This document shows positions 1 through 9,326 of a stretch of DNA of 64,000 bases, one piece after another. The number at the start of each line of letters is the position of its first letter. Positions within the stretch are counted from its first letter, which is position 1. This stretch comes from Afipia sp. (GTDB taxonomy: Bacteria > Pseudomonadota > Alphaproteobacteria > Rhizobiales > Xanthobacteraceae), in the NCBI GenBank assembly GCA_017308595.1, contig JAFKER010000005.1, positions 506,950 through 570,949 of the forward strand. The letters are read 5' to 3'. The notes under the pieces were generated by a model. The model was not told where the DNA came from, did not search any database, and worked only from the letters and a program-made list of their open reading frames with translations. Both the position numbers and the translations under genes were made by a program.

Positions 1-876
1 CTCGATGTGCTGAAGAACGATCCGTCATTCAGTTTCATCAAGCTCGATCTCGCGGATCGGGCGATTACGGCGGACCTGTTCAAGACCCATCGTTTCCCGG
101 TTGTCATTCATCTGGCGGCGCAGGCGGGCGTGCGTTACTCGCTGGAAAATCCGCATGCCTATGTGGATGCCAATCTTCAGGGCTTCATCAATATCCTTGA
201 AGGCTGCCGGCATAACGACTGCAAGCACTTGCTGTATGCGTCGTCGTCGTCGGTCTATGGCTCCAATACCAAGCTGCCGTTCTCGGTCCACGACAGCGTC
301 GATCATCCGGTCAGTCTCTACGCGGCGTCGAAGAAGGCTAACGAGTTGATGGCGCACGCCTACAGCCATCTTTATCGCATTCCGTCGACGGGTCTGCGGT
401 TCTTCACGGTCTACGGGCCATGGGGCAGGCCGGACATGGCGATGTTTTTGTTTGCCAAGGCGATCCTTGAAGGAAAGCCGATCAAGATGTTCAACTACGG
501 CAACATGCGCCGCGATTTCACGTACGTCGACGACGTGACGGAAGCGATCGTGCGGTTGATCGATCGTCCGCCGGTCGCGCAAAACCTCGCTTCAGGAGCC
601 GCCCCCGATCCCGGGACGAGCGCCGCGCCATGGCGCGTGTTCAATGTCGGCAACAACCACCCCGAAGAGTTGACCAAGGTTGTCGAAGTTCTTGAAAAGG
701 AATTTGGACGAAAGGCCGAAAAAGAGTTGCTGCCGATTCAGCCCGGCGACGTCCCGGCAACCTATGCCGATGTTGATGACTTGATGCGCGAGGCCGGTTT
801 CCGTCCGTCGACAACAATTGAAGATGGTATCGCGCGCTTCGCGGCGTGGTATCGCGAGTATCACCAGCTTTCCTGA
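1..876 (+). CDS. UDP-glucuronate 4-epimerase-like SDR protein (5' end outside window)
   Basis: Extended short-chain dehydrogenase/epimerase, probably interconverting UDP-glucuronate and UDP-galacturonate for surface polysaccharide. The reading frame is open to base 1, so about 50 N-terminal residues, including the Rossmann GxxGxxG, lie outside the window. Visible landmarks are HLAAQAGVRYS, the catalytic YAASK (Tyr107, Lys111 counted from base 1), FFTVYGPWGRPDMA and the MRRDFTYVDDV segment, all typical of the LpsL/Cap1J type. manC begins 16 nt after the stop, so the two are probably co-transcribed. The exact sugar substrate is inferred from the family. Confidence 0.85.
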   Translation, partial: LDVLKNDPSFSFIKLDLADRAITADLFKTHRFPVVIHLAAQAGVRYSLENPHAYVDANLQGFINILEGCRHNDCKHLLYASSSSVYGSNTKLPFSVHDSVDHPVSLYAASKKANELMAHAYSHLYRIPSTGLRFFTVYGPWGRPDMAMFLFAKAILEGKPIKMFNYGNMRRDFTYVDDVTEAIVRLIDRPPVAQNLASGAAPDPGTSAAPWRVFNVGNNHPEELTKVVEVLEKEFGRKAEKELLPIQPGDVPATYADVDDLMREAGFRPSTTIEDGIARFAAWYREYHQLS

Positions 877-892
877 AACATTTTGAGGACGC

Positions 893-2305
893 ATGAGCGA
901 GCGCATTATTCCATTGATCATGTGCGGCGGAGCGGGCACCCGGCTGTGGCCCGCATCTCGCGAGGGACGCCCCAAGCAATTCCTGCGTCTGTTCGGTGTG
1001 AACTCGACATTCCAGGACACGATGCTCCGCGTCAGCGATCAGAGCCTGTTCGCGCGCCCTGTCGTGATTACCAATGCGGCCTATCGCTTCATGGTGCTGG
1101 AGCAGCTGAACGAGATTGGCCTCGAGGCTGACATTCTGCTTGAGCCTGCCAGACGGGATTCCGGCCCGGCCATCGCAGCAGGCGCGGCCTTCGCGCTGAC
1201 GCGCGATGCGGATGCTGTTGTGCTGGCGCTGGCGGCCGATCACGTCGTGCGCGACCCTGCGGCGTTTGTCGACGCCTGCCGCAAGGCTTTGAGCGTGGCG
1301 AATGCCGGACGCATTGTCACCTTCGGCGTTCTCCCGGAGCGGCCCGCGACGGAGTATGGCTATATTCGTCCGGGTGATGTGATTTCCGGCGACGTCCACA
1401 AGGTCGCGACATTCGTTGAAAAGCCGGACCATCCGACAGCGGAGAAGTATGTAGCTGACGGCTATCTGTGGAACTGCGGAAACTTCATGTTCCGCGCGCA
1501 GATGTTGCTGGACGAATATCGCAGTGTCGATGCGGACAGCGTAACGACGCTTGTTGAAGCGGTCGGCAACGCCGGACGCGATCTCGCCTTCGTGACGTTG
1601 CCGCTGGAGTCGTTCGGTAAGGCGACGCCGATTTCCATCGACTATGCCGTGATGGAGAAGACCACGCAGGCTGCGGTGATCCCTGTGTCCTGCGGCTGGT
1701 CCGATGTCGGCTCGTGGCATGCGGTATGGGAACTGTCGGACAAGGACGAGCACGGCAACGTTTCGCAGGGCCTCACGGTGTTCGAGGACTCGCGCAACTG
1801 CAACGTCTCGACCGACAAGGCGCTGGTCGCGCTGGAAGGTGTTGACGATCTCGTCGTGGTCGCGACACAGGACGCGGTTCTCGTCTCTCGCCAGAGCGAT
1901 CCGAACGGCCTGAAGCGGCTGGTCGGAAAGCTGCGCACCGTCGCGCCGCAGGTGACGGAAGATCACATCAAGGTCCATCGCCCCTGGGGCTCTTATCAGT
2001 CGCTTGATATCGGTGAGCGGCATCAGGTGAAGCGGATCATCGTCAAGGCGGGCGGTCGTCTCTCGCTGCAGAAGCATCATCACCGCTCGGAGCACTGGAT
2101 CGTGGTGCGCGGAACGGCGCTGGTCACCGTGAACGAGTTGCAGAAGATGGTTCACGAGAACGAGTCGATCTACATCCCGATCGGCGCGGTTCATCGGATG
2201 GAAAATCCCGGCAAGATTCCGCTGGAACTGATCGAGGTTCAGACCGGCAGTTATCTCGGCGAGGACGACATCATTCGCATCGAGGACGATTACCGGCGCT
2301 CGTAA
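893..2305 (+). CDS. manC: Mannose-1-phosphate guanylyltransferase / mannose-6-phosphate isomerase
   Basis: Makes GDP-mannose from mannose-1-phosphate and GTP in the cytoplasm, for polysaccharide or LPS. The N-terminal nucleotidyltransferase signature CGGAGTRLWP lies at residues 11-20, followed by PKQFL. A C-terminal cupin of the type II phosphomannose isomerase kind starts near residue 362 (RPWGSY) and carries the metal-site stretch QKHHHRSEHW near residue 393. The length of 470 residues is normal for the bifunctional family. It lies 16 nt after the epimerase gene. The family call is secure; whether the isomerase half is active is not visible. Confidence 0.93.
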   Translation: MSERIIPLIMCGGAGTRLWPASREGRPKQFLRLFGVNSTFQDTMLRVSDQSLFARPVVITNAAYRFMVLEQLNEIGLEADILLEPARRDSGPAIAAGAAFALTRDADAVVLALAADHVVRDPAAFVDACRKALSVANAGRIVTFGVLPERPATEYGYIRPGDVISGDVHKVATFVEKPDHPTAEKYVADGYLWNCGNFMFRAQMLLDEYRSVDADSVTTLVEAVGNAGRDLAFVTLPLESFGKATPISIDYAVMEKTTQAAVIPVSCGWSDVGSWHAVWELSDKDEHGNVSQGLTVFEDSRNCNVSTDKALVALEGVDDLVVVATQDAVLVSRQSDPNGLKRLVGKLRTVAPQVTEDHIKVHRPWGSYQSLDIGERHQVKRIIVKAGGRLSLQKHHHRSEHWIVVRGTALVTVNELQKMVHENESIYIPIGAVHRMENPGKIPLELIEVQTGSYLGEDDIIRIEDDYRRS

Positions 2306-2498
2306 ACGGGAATCCCGCAAGAAGATTACATTTTTTCAAAGGCTTACGCCGGGTCCCGATGTAATTCTTTGAATCAAAACGTGTAAGGATTCCAGGCCGC
2401 TCCGTTCGCCACATATGTGACAGCGTGCTAGGAAGTCGGCACGCGATGGGCGCGCGACTCAGCGTCCGGAATTTCCAAAGACGTCAGGGACTTCAAAG
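2306..2498. other. Intergenic gap between manC and the Gfo/Idh gene
   Basis: A 193-nt gap without a credible ORF. It contains a 7-bp inverted repeat ATTACAT/ATGTAAT (2325-2331 and 2359-2365) with a long spacer. The AT-rich stretch around 2325-2385 is a plausible promoter region for the downstream pair of genes, but I see no clear -35/-10 match. Confidence 0.3.
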
Positions 2499-3503
2499 AT
2501 GAGTTCAGTTGTGAATGCCGATGATGGTGGCCGCCCTCTGCGCGTTGGCGTCGTCGGCGCGGGGGTCATGGGCACCAACCATGCCCGTGTTCTTGCCGGT
2601 CTGCCCGGTGTTGAACTCGTCGGGATCGTCGATCCGCTTCCGGCTCATCGTACGCGCGCAACTGAGATCGTCGGCTGTCCGACCTTCGCGACTCTCGAGG
2701 AAATGCTCGATGCTGGTCCAGATGCGGTGACCATCGCCGCGCCGACGCATCTTCATCGCGATGTGTCGCTCGCCTGCATCACGCGAAAAATTCACGTCCT
2801 CGTCGAGAAGCCGATCGCGACCTCCGTCGATGAAGGCAACGAGATCGTGGCCGCCGCGCGTGCTGCCGGTGTCACGCTGATGGTCGGCCATGTCGAGCGT
2901 TTCAATCCTGCGGTCGCTGCGATCAAGCAGGCGATCAAGGACGAGGAGATCCTCTCGATCGCGATCACGCGCGTGGGGCCGTTCCCGCCGCGCATGTCGA
3001 ATGTTGGCGTGGTGATCGATCTTGCCGTCCATGACATCGACCTGATCCGCTGGTTCACCGAATCCGACATCGTCGATGTCCAGCCGCAACTCGCGAGCGC
3101 CGTTGCGGAGCGCGAAGACATTGCGCTGCTTCAGTTCCGCACGGCATCCGGGGTGCTGGCCCACATCAACACCAACTGGCTGACGCCATTCAAGGCGCGC
3201 ACGGTTACGGTCGCGACCCGCGGCAAATATGTGCAGGGTGACCTGCTGACGCGGCAGGTGACGGAATGCTTCGGCTTCCAGACCGACGGCAGCTATTCGA
3301 TGCGGCATCTGTCGGTCGGCCATGACGAGCCGCTGCGCGCCGAGCTGGTCGCGTTTCTCGATGCGGTCCGCAGCGGCAATGCGCCTGCGGTGACCGGCAA
3401 CGAAGGCGTCGCAAGCCTCGAGATCGCGATCAAGTGCCTCGATGCTCCGGCGGGCTCGATTGCCGCGCCGCTGCGCAAGGGACCGCGCGCCGTCGCAAGC
3501 TGA
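2499..3503 (+). CDS. Gfo/Idh/MocA family NAD(P)-dependent oxidoreductase
   Basis: Predicted sugar or sugar-nucleotide dehydrogenase of 334 residues. The N-terminal Rossmann motif VGAGVMGTNHA (about residues 18-28) and the family-defining EKP motif (residues 103-105, VLVEKPIA) are intact. The gene directly precedes a DegT-type aminotransferase with a 24-nt gap. In many O-antigen loci such a pair oxidises and then aminates C3 of a UDP-hexuronate (WlbA/WbpB then WlbC/WbpE), so a role in amino-sugar synthesis is the best guess. Inositol dehydrogenase-like functions cannot be excluded from sequence alone. Confidence 0.8.
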   Translation: MSSVVNADDGGRPLRVGVVGAGVMGTNHARVLAGLPGVELVGIVDPLPAHRTRATEIVGCPTFATLEEMLDAGPDAVTIAAPTHLHRDVSLACITRKIHVLVEKPIATSVDEGNEIVAAARAAGVTLMVGHVERFNPAVAAIKQAIKDEEILSIAITRVGPFPPRMSNVGVVIDLAVHDIDLIRWFTESDIVDVQPQLASAVAEREDIALLQFRTASGVLAHINTNWLTPFKARTVTVATRGKYVQGDLLTRQVTECFGFQTDGSYSMRHLSVGHDEPLRAELVAFLDAVRSGNAPAVTGNEGVASLEIAIKCLDAPAGSIAAPLRKGPRAVAS

Positions 3504-3527
3504 CAGCAGGCTTCAATATCTTTTGAA

Positions 3528-4691
3528 ATGGATTCGGCACGCACCATGAACCAGCATCTGCGATCAGAACCCGTGGCTTTCATCGACATCGCTGCGCAGC
3601 GCCGCCGCCTTGGCAGCAAGATCGATGATGCCGTCGCGCGCGTGCTCACTCACTGCCAGTTCATCAACGGTCCCGAGGTGACGCAGCTTGAGGCTGATCT
3701 CGCTGCGTACTGCGGTGCCAAACATGTCGTGGCCTGCGCCAGCGGCACGGATGCGCTTCTGATGGTGCTGATGGCGCAGGGCATCGGCCCCGGCGACGCC
3801 GTGCTCTGTCCGTCGTTCACGTTCTGCGCCACCGGTGAAGTGGTCGCGCTGACCGGCGCGACGCCTGTATTCGTCGATGTGGATGAGTCTTCATTCAACA
3901 TGGACATTGCATCCCTGAAGAAGGGAATCGCCACCGCGCGCAAGCTGGGTCTCAAGCCAAAGGCAATTGTACCTGTCGATCTGTTTGGCCAGGCCGCGGA
4001 TCACGATGCCATTGCCGAAGTCGCCGGGAGCGAAGGCCTGTTCGTTCTGGATGATGCCGCACAGTCGTTCGGCGCGACCTACAAGGGCCGCAAGCTCGGC
4101 ACGTTCGGTCTCGCCACGGCGACCAGCTTCTTTCCCGCAAAACCGCTCGGATGTTTCGGCGACGGCGGGGCGATCTTTACCAATGATGCGGACCTCGCTG
4201 AGCGCCTGCGCAGCATCCGGGTTCACGGGCAGGGCACCGAGAAATACGACAATGTCCGCCTTGGCCTGACCGCGCGGCTGGACACCATGCAGGCCGCGAT
4301 CCTGATCGAGAAGCTGAAGATTTTCGACGACGAGATCGAGGCGCGCAACAAGGTCGCGAGCCGCTATTTCGATGCGCTGCATAACATCGTGATCGCGCCG
4401 CGCGTGGCCGATGGCAATGTCTCGACCTGGGCGCAGTATACGATCCGCTTGCCCAATGGCGGACGCGAAGCTTTCGCCGACGCGCTCAAGGCGCAGGGGA
4501 TTCCCACCGCGATCTACTATCCGAAGTCGATGCATCAGCAGACCGCCTATAAGCACTATCCGGCCGCCGAAGGCGGGCTTCCGGTCAGCGAAAAGCTGTC
4601 CACCGACGTCATCAGCCTGCCGATGCACCCCTATCTCGAACCGGCGGCCCAGGATCGGGTTATCAAGGCTGTGCGCGACGCGCTGTCCTGA
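3528..4691 (+). CDS. DegT/DnrJ/EryC1/StrS family PLP-dependent sugar aminotransferase
   Basis: PLP-dependent aminotransferase of 387 residues that would transfer an amino group to a keto-sugar nucleotide. Family marks include ASGTDAL near residue 72, VDLFGQAAD, LDDAAQSFGA (the Asp that holds the PLP pyridine nitrogen) and FFPAKPLG with the Schiff-base Lys at residue 205, followed by GDGGAIFTND. The ATG at 3528 gives MDSART; a second ATG at 3546 is also possible. It pairs with the preceding oxidoreductase, which suggests a WbpE/WlbC-like step in amino-sugar synthesis. Confidence 0.88.
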   Translation: MDSARTMNQHLRSEPVAFIDIAAQRRRLGSKIDDAVARVLTHCQFINGPEVTQLEADLAAYCGAKHVVACASGTDALLMVLMAQGIGPGDAVLCPSFTFCATGEVVALTGATPVFVDVDESSFNMDIASLKKGIATARKLGLKPKAIVPVDLFGQAADHDAIAEVAGSEGLFVLDDAAQSFGATYKGRKLGTFGLATATSFFPAKPLGCFGDGGAIFTNDADLAERLRSIRVHGQGTEKYDNVRLGLTARLDTMQAAILIEKLKIFDDEIEARNKVASRYFDALHNIVIAPRVADGNVSTWAQYTIRLPNGGREAFADALKAQGIPTAIYYPKSMHQQTAYKHYPAAEGGLPVSEKLSTDVISLPMHPYLEPAAQDRVIKAVRDALS

Positions 4692-4737
4692 GGATTTGAG
4701 CGTTTTGCGCCCCCGCATCATGCGGTAGGACTATCGG

Positions 4738-6267
4738 ATGCTCGGGCGCATTTTCACCGTCGGCGGCTATACTCTTCTCTCGCGGGTCACCGGCTTCGCG
4801 CGCGACATCATGCTCGCGGCGATCCTTGGCGCGGGTCCGGTGGCTGACGCCTTTTTCGTGGCGCTGCGGCTTCCCAACCATTTCCGGGCGATTTTCGCGG
4901 AAGGGGCTTTCAACGCCGCCTTCGTGCCCGCCTATGCCCATGTCCATGGCGAACGCGGGGAGGCGGCGGCCAAACTGTTCAGCGACCGCATCTTCACCCT
5001 GCTGTTCGCGTCGCAGGTCGTGCTCCTGATTCTGGCGATGGTCTTCATGCCGCAGGCGATGACGATATTGGCGCCGGGATTCACCGACGATCCGGCGCAG
5101 CGTCATCTTGCCATCGAACTCACGCGGATCACGTTTCCCTATCTTCTGCTGATCACGCTGGTGACGCTGTATGGCGGGATGCTCAACGTGATGCATCGCT
5201 TTGCCAGTGCGGCAGCCGCGCCGATCTTCCTGAACCTGTCGATGATGGCGACGCTGGCGCTTGCGGCATTCTTCCCGAGCGCGGGACATGCGGCGGCGTG
5301 GGGCGTGCTGATTTCCGGCTTCCTGCAATACATCCTGCTTGCTGGCGACGCCAAGGTTCACGGCATTTTGCCGAAGTTCACGTCGTTGAAACTTGATGAA
5401 GATGTGCGCAGCTTTTTCCGTGCGCTCGGGCCCGCGACGCTCGGCTCGATGGGTACGCAAGTGGCGCTGTTTGCCGACACCATCATCGCGACATTCCTCG
5501 CCGCAGGCGCGCTCTCCGCGCTGTATTATGCCGACCGGCTCAATCAACTGCCCATCGGCGTGATCGGCATTGCCATCGGAACCGTGCTGCTGCCGGAAAT
5601 GTCCCGCCGTATTACGGCGGGCGATCACGAAGGAGCGATCGCCGCGCAGCGCCGCGCCTTCGATTTCACCTTGCTGTTCTCAATTCCCTTTGTTGCGGCC
5701 TTCGTCATGGTGCCGGATGTCATCATGCGTGCCATGTTCGCGCGCGGTGCATTCTCCAAAGCCGACGCCGCCGCAGCCGGAGCAACGCTGGCGGCTTATG
5801 CGGTTGGTCTCATTCCATTCGTCCTGATCCGCAGCGCGGTGGCGACATTCTATGCCCGCAAGGACACCGCGACGCCGGTTAAGGCCGCGCTGACCGGGGT
5901 TGCGGTCAACGTCGCGCTCAAGGTCGCACTGGTCGGATCGCTGGCGCAGATCGGTCTGGCGCTGGCCACGGCTGTCGGCGCATGGATCAATCTCCTGCTG
6001 GTTGTTTTTTTCGCGACACGCCGCGGGTTCTTTGTGTTCGACCGCGCCGTGGTGGCGTCGCTGGCGAAGTTCGCTGTTGCCGGGGCGATTCTGGCTGCGG
6101 CGCTTTGGCTCACCGCGCGCTGGGCTGCAACTGCATTGGCCGCGATGACATCCTTGCGCGACGAAACCGCTCTCGGAATTTTGATCGTGGTGGGAGCCCT
6201 TGTTTACGCGGTCTGCATCCTGTCGCTGTTCGGAAGACGCTGGTTGATGACGCTGGTGCGCCGGTAA
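4738..6267 (+). CDS. murJ: Lipid II flippase MurJ (MviN family)
   Basis: Polytopic inner-membrane protein of 509 residues, about the usual length, predicted to flip lipid II for peptidoglycan synthesis. The N-terminus (SRVTGFARDIMLAAILG, then ADAFFVALRLPNHFRAIFAEGAFNAAFVPAY) is the family signature, and the rest alternates hydrophobic segments consistent with 13-14 helices. It follows the aminotransferase by 46 nt on the same strand but has a housekeeping role, so operon membership may be coincidental. The call is firm. Confidence 0.95.
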   Translation: MLGRIFTVGGYTLLSRVTGFARDIMLAAILGAGPVADAFFVALRLPNHFRAIFAEGAFNAAFVPAYAHVHGERGEAAAKLFSDRIFTLLFASQVVLLILAMVFMPQAMTILAPGFTDDPAQRHLAIELTRITFPYLLLITLVTLYGGMLNVMHRFASAAAAPIFLNLSMMATLALAAFFPSAGHAAAWGVLISGFLQYILLAGDAKVHGILPKFTSLKLDEDVRSFFRALGPATLGSMGTQVALFADTIIATFLAAGALSALYYADRLNQLPIGVIGIAIGTVLLPEMSRRITAGDHEGAIAAQRRAFDFTLLFSIPFVAAFVMVPDVIMRAMFARGAFSKADAAAAGATLAAYAVGLIPFVLIRSAVATFYARKDTATPVKAALTGVAVNVALKVALVGSLAQIGLALATAVGAWINLLLVVFFATRRGFFVFDRAVVASLAKFAVAGAILAAALWLTARWAATALAAMTSLRDETALGILIVVGALVYAVCILSLFGRRWLMTLVRR

Positions 6268-6339
6268 GCCATTTGCGCTTCCCGTCATTCCGCTGCATGA
6301 TGAAGCTTAGAACAGTTCCAGATTGCAGCCGGAGAGATC

Positions 6340-8640
6340 ATGCCTCCTGTCAAATTCGGCGTCGGCCAAAGCGTTCTCCGCAAGGAGGATGATGCTCTCA
6401 TCCGGGGCAAGGGGCGTTACACCGACGATTACGCTCCGTCGGCGACGCTGCACGCTCTAGTGCTGCGGTCACCGCATGCCCATGCGAAATTCCGGATCGA
6501 TGCGTCGAAGGCACGGGCGCTGCCGGGCGTCGCCACAATTCTCACGCCCGACGACGTGAAAGATCTCGGCGGTCTGCCGTGCCTGTTCAACCTGCCTGAC
6601 GAGCCATTCACTGCTCCGCCATATCCGATCCTCGCCCGCGATGTAGTGCGGCATGTTGGAGATGCGGTGGCTTTTGTCGTCGCCGAGACAGTCGAGCAGG
6701 CGCGCGATGCGCTTGAAGCCATCCAGGTGGACTGGACGCCGTTGCCGTCTGTCATCGGCCTCGTCAATGCCGTGAAGAAGGGCGCGCCTCAGGTCTGGCC
6801 GGACCATGCGGGCAATGTGCTGTTCGATACGTCCATCGGCGACAGGAAGGCGACTGAAGCCGTCTTTGCCAAGGCTCATGCGGTGGCGGACATCACCATC
6901 GTCAATCCGCGCATTGTCACCAACTACATGGAAACCCGCGCGGTTGTCTGCGAATACGATGCGAAGCGCGATCACCTCACGCTGACCATCGGCAGCCAGG
7001 GCAGCCACCGGCTGCGCGATATTCTCTGCCAGAATGTCCTGAACATTCCCGTCGAGAAGATGCGGGTGATCTGCCCGGATGTCGGCGGCGGGTTCGGCAC
7101 GAAGCTGTTTCCCTATCGCGAATACGCGCTCGCAGCGGTTGCCGCACGCAAGCTGAAAAAAGCCGTGAAGTGGACGGCAGAGCGTGCCGATCATTTTGTC
7201 GGTGATGCGCAAGGCCGCGACAACGTGACGACCGCGCGCATGGCGCTGGCGGAGGATGGCAAATTCCTCGGCATGGATGTCGATCTGATGGGCGACATGG
7301 GCGCTTATCTCTCGACCTTCGGGCCGTACATTCCCCATGGCGGCGCAGGAATGTTGCCGGGCCTCTACGATCTTCAGGCTTTCCATTGCCGCGTCCGCAC
7401 GGTCTTCACCAACACGGTTCCGGTGGATGCCTATCGCGGTGCCGGGCGGCCCGAGGCGGCCTATGTGGTCGAGCGTCTGGTCGATGCCGCCGCGCGCAAG
7501 CTCGGCATGACGCCGGATGCGATCCGGCGCAAGAACTTCGTTCCGCCGCGCGCGATGCCGTACACGACCTCCACCGGCAAGGTCTACGACTCCGGCGATT
7601 TCGCTGCGCACATGAAGCGCGCGATGGACATTGCCGAGTGGAAGGAATTTCCAAAACGCGCCAAGGCCGCGAAGAAGCAGGGTCTGGTGCGCGGCATCGG
7701 TCTTGGCACCTATGTCGAGGTTTGCGGCACCATGGGCGAGGAAACCGCGCAGGTGCGGCTCGATCCCGATGGCGACGTCACCATTCTGATCGGAACGCAA
7801 TCGAGCGGGCAGGGTCATCAGACGGCTTACGCGCAAATTGTCGCGCAGCAGTTCGGCATCGCGCCGGAGCGCGTGCATATCCATCAGGGCGATACCGACG
7901 AAATTCCGACTGGCCTCGGCACCGGCGGATCGAGTTCGATTCCTTCCGGCGGCGTCAGTGTCGAGCGGGCGACGCGTACGCTCGGCGAAAACCTGAAAAA
8001 CATCGCTGCAGATGCGCTGGAAACCGGCGCGGGCGATCTTGAGTTCAGCGACGGCGCGATCCGGATTGTCGGCACTGACCGGACGATCTCATTCGCGGAT
8101 CTCGCCAAGCGAGCCGATCCCACCAAGCTCAATGCAAGTGCCACCTTCAGCAGCGCGGATGGCACTTATCCGAACGGCACCCATGTCGCGGAAGTCGAGA
8201 TCGATCCGGCAACCGGTGTGATCCATGTGGTGAACTACGTCATCGTCGACGATTTCGGGGTGACGTTGAATCCGCTGCTGCTGGCCGGGCAGGTTCATGG
8301 CGGCACCATGCAGGGCATCGGACAGGCGCTGATGGAGCAGGCAATCTACGACATCAAGGACGGCCAGCTCATCACCGGCACCTTCATGGATTATGCGCTG
8401 CCGCGCGCGGCGGATGGTCCTTCCATCACCTTCGAGACGCATAACGTGCCGTGCACGACCAATCCGCTCGGGGTAAAAGGCGCGGGCGAGGCGGGCGCGA
8501 TCGGCTCCTGTCCCGCCGTGGTCAACGCTATCATCGACGGCCTTTATCGCGAGTATGGCATCGACCACATCGACATGCCGGCGACGGCCGAGCGTGTCTG
8601 GATGGCGATCGAAAACAGCCGCCGCCAGCACCGCATGTAA
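6340..8640 (+). CDS. Molybdopterin-binding (CoxL/xanthine dehydrogenase family) large subunit, orphan
   Basis: Catalytic subunit of a molybdenum hydroxylase, 766 residues, with the a/b hammerhead domain first (SVLRKEDDALIRGKGRYTDD) and then the molybdopterin-binding domains. The active-site loop reads AYRGAGR (364-370), the form II CoxL-like version rather than the AYxCSFR loop of true CO dehydrogenase. The catalytic Glu of the xanthine dehydrogenase family is present in GAGEAGAIG (Glu717). The usual FAD (medium) and 2Fe-2S (small) subunit genes are absent on both sides; two c-type cytochrome genes follow instead. The substrate is unknown and may be an aldehyde or N-heterocycle. It should not be annotated as a CO dehydrogenase. 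Confidence 0.85.
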   Translation: MPPVKFGVGQSVLRKEDDALIRGKGRYTDDYAPSATLHALVLRSPHAHAKFRIDASKARALPGVATILTPDDVKDLGGLPCLFNLPDEPFTAPPYPILARDVVRHVGDAVAFVVAETVEQARDALEAIQVDWTPLPSVIGLVNAVKKGAPQVWPDHAGNVLFDTSIGDRKATEAVFAKAHAVADITIVNPRIVTNYMETRAVVCEYDAKRDHLTLTIGSQGSHRLRDILCQNVLNIPVEKMRVICPDVGGGFGTKLFPYREYALAAVAARKLKKAVKWTAERADHFVGDAQGRDNVTTARMALAEDGKFLGMDVDLMGDMGAYLSTFGPYIPHGGAGMLPGLYDLQAFHCRVRTVFTNTVPVDAYRGAGRPEAAYVVERLVDAAARKLGMTPDAIRRKNFVPPRAMPYTTSTGKVYDSGDFAAHMKRAMDIAEWKEFPKRAKAAKKQGLVRGIGLGTYVEVCGTMGEETAQVRLDPDGDVTILIGTQSSGQGHQTAYAQIVAQQFGIAPERVHIHQGDTDEIPTGLGTGGSSSIPSGGVSVERATRTLGENLKNIAADALETGAGDLEFSDGAIRIVGTDRTISFADLAKRADPTKLNASATFSSADGTYPNGTHVAEVEIDPATGVIHVVNYVIVDDFGVTLNPLLLAGQVHGGTMQGIGQALMEQAIYDIKDGQLITGTFMDYALPRAADGPSITFETHNVPCTTNPLGVKGAGEAGAIGSCPAVVNAIIDGLYREYGIDHIDMPATAERVWMAIENSRRQHRM

Positions 8641-8754
8641 AAATTCCCGGCTCACGAAAAAATTGTTGGCCTTGTCATCGGGCAGCGGGAATGGTCGTTT
8701 TGGAAGAATTCAAAGTCAGGCGTTACTTTGAAGGTTAAGGGAAGGAAACACTCT

Positions 8755-9204
8755 ATGAGACGTGCCGTTCTTGTTATTGCTGCAGTTCTTTTCGGAGCCA
8801 CGGCTGTCGTGGCCCAGCAGGATCTGATCGATCAGAGCCATGCAAGCATGAAGGCCAACGGTAAGGCGCTCGGCGGCACCCTGAGCCCGATGGCGCGGGG
8901 CGACAAGCCTTATGATCAGGCGGCTGTCGATGCAGCTCTGGCGCAGCTTGAAGACTCCGCCAAGAAAATTCCATCGTTCTATCCCGCCAGCGTGAAGGAC
9001 GTGAAGCAGACCAGCGATTACACCCCGTCACCGAAAATCTGGGACGACAAGGCTGGATTCGATGCGGCGGTTGCCAGTTTCGTCAAGGCGGTGAGCGAAG
9101 CCAAGGGCAAGATCAAGGATCTGGACAGCCTGAAGGCAACGCTTCCGACCATCGGCAAGTCCTGCTCTGGATGCCATGAGACGTTCCGCGTGAAGAACAG
9201 CTAA
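8755..9204 (+). CDS. Cytochrome c' / c556-type periplasmic monohaem cytochrome
   Basis: Secreted 149-residue haem protein. The start at 8755 is chosen because GGAAGG lies about 9 nt upstream and the product opens with a clean signal peptide (MRRAVLVIAAVLFGATAVVAQQ). The only CxxCH is near the C-terminus (CSGCH, residues 137-141), the placement seen in the four-helix cytochrome c'/c556 family. It lies 114 nt after the molybdenum hydroxylase gene and before a dihaem cytochrome, so it may belong to the same electron-transfer chain. That link is inferred from position only. Confidence 0.85.
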   Translation: MRRAVLVIAAVLFGATAVVAQQDLIDQSHASMKANGKALGGTLSPMARGDKPYDQAAVDAALAQLEDSAKKIPSFYPASVKDVKQTSDYTPSPKIWDDKAGFDAAVASFVKAVSEAKGKIKDLDSLKATLPTIGKSCSGCHETFRVKNS

Positions 9205-9237
9205 GTCGCTTCTGCGGCAAACCACGGAGAGAATGCA

Positions 9238-9263
9238 GGGCGGGTGCTTTTCGGCATCCGCCC
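9238..9263 (+). terminator. Hairpin after the c556-type gene
   Basis: Ten-base arms GGGCGGGTGC / GCATCCGCCC (one G-U pair) around a TTTTCG loop, 34 nt after the stop codon of the cytochrome gene. There is no T-tract, so it may be an intrinsic terminator of moderate strength or an mRNA-stabilising stem. Confidence 0.5.
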
Positions 9264-9326
9264 GCTTCCAGTTTTGATAGACTGATCGTGCCACTGCCTG
9301 CATCGTCCGGTACATCGGGGCCACTC

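Noticed and set aside
641-2320. Long antisense open frame (559 codons) over manC
   Set aside because: It is the mirror of a well-defined manC gene; high GC at third positions opens long antisense frames. The translation is Arg/His/Asp-rich without family motifs.
6340-8640. True aerobic CO dehydrogenase
   Set aside because: The active loop is AYRGAGR, not AYxCSFR, and coxM and coxS are missing.
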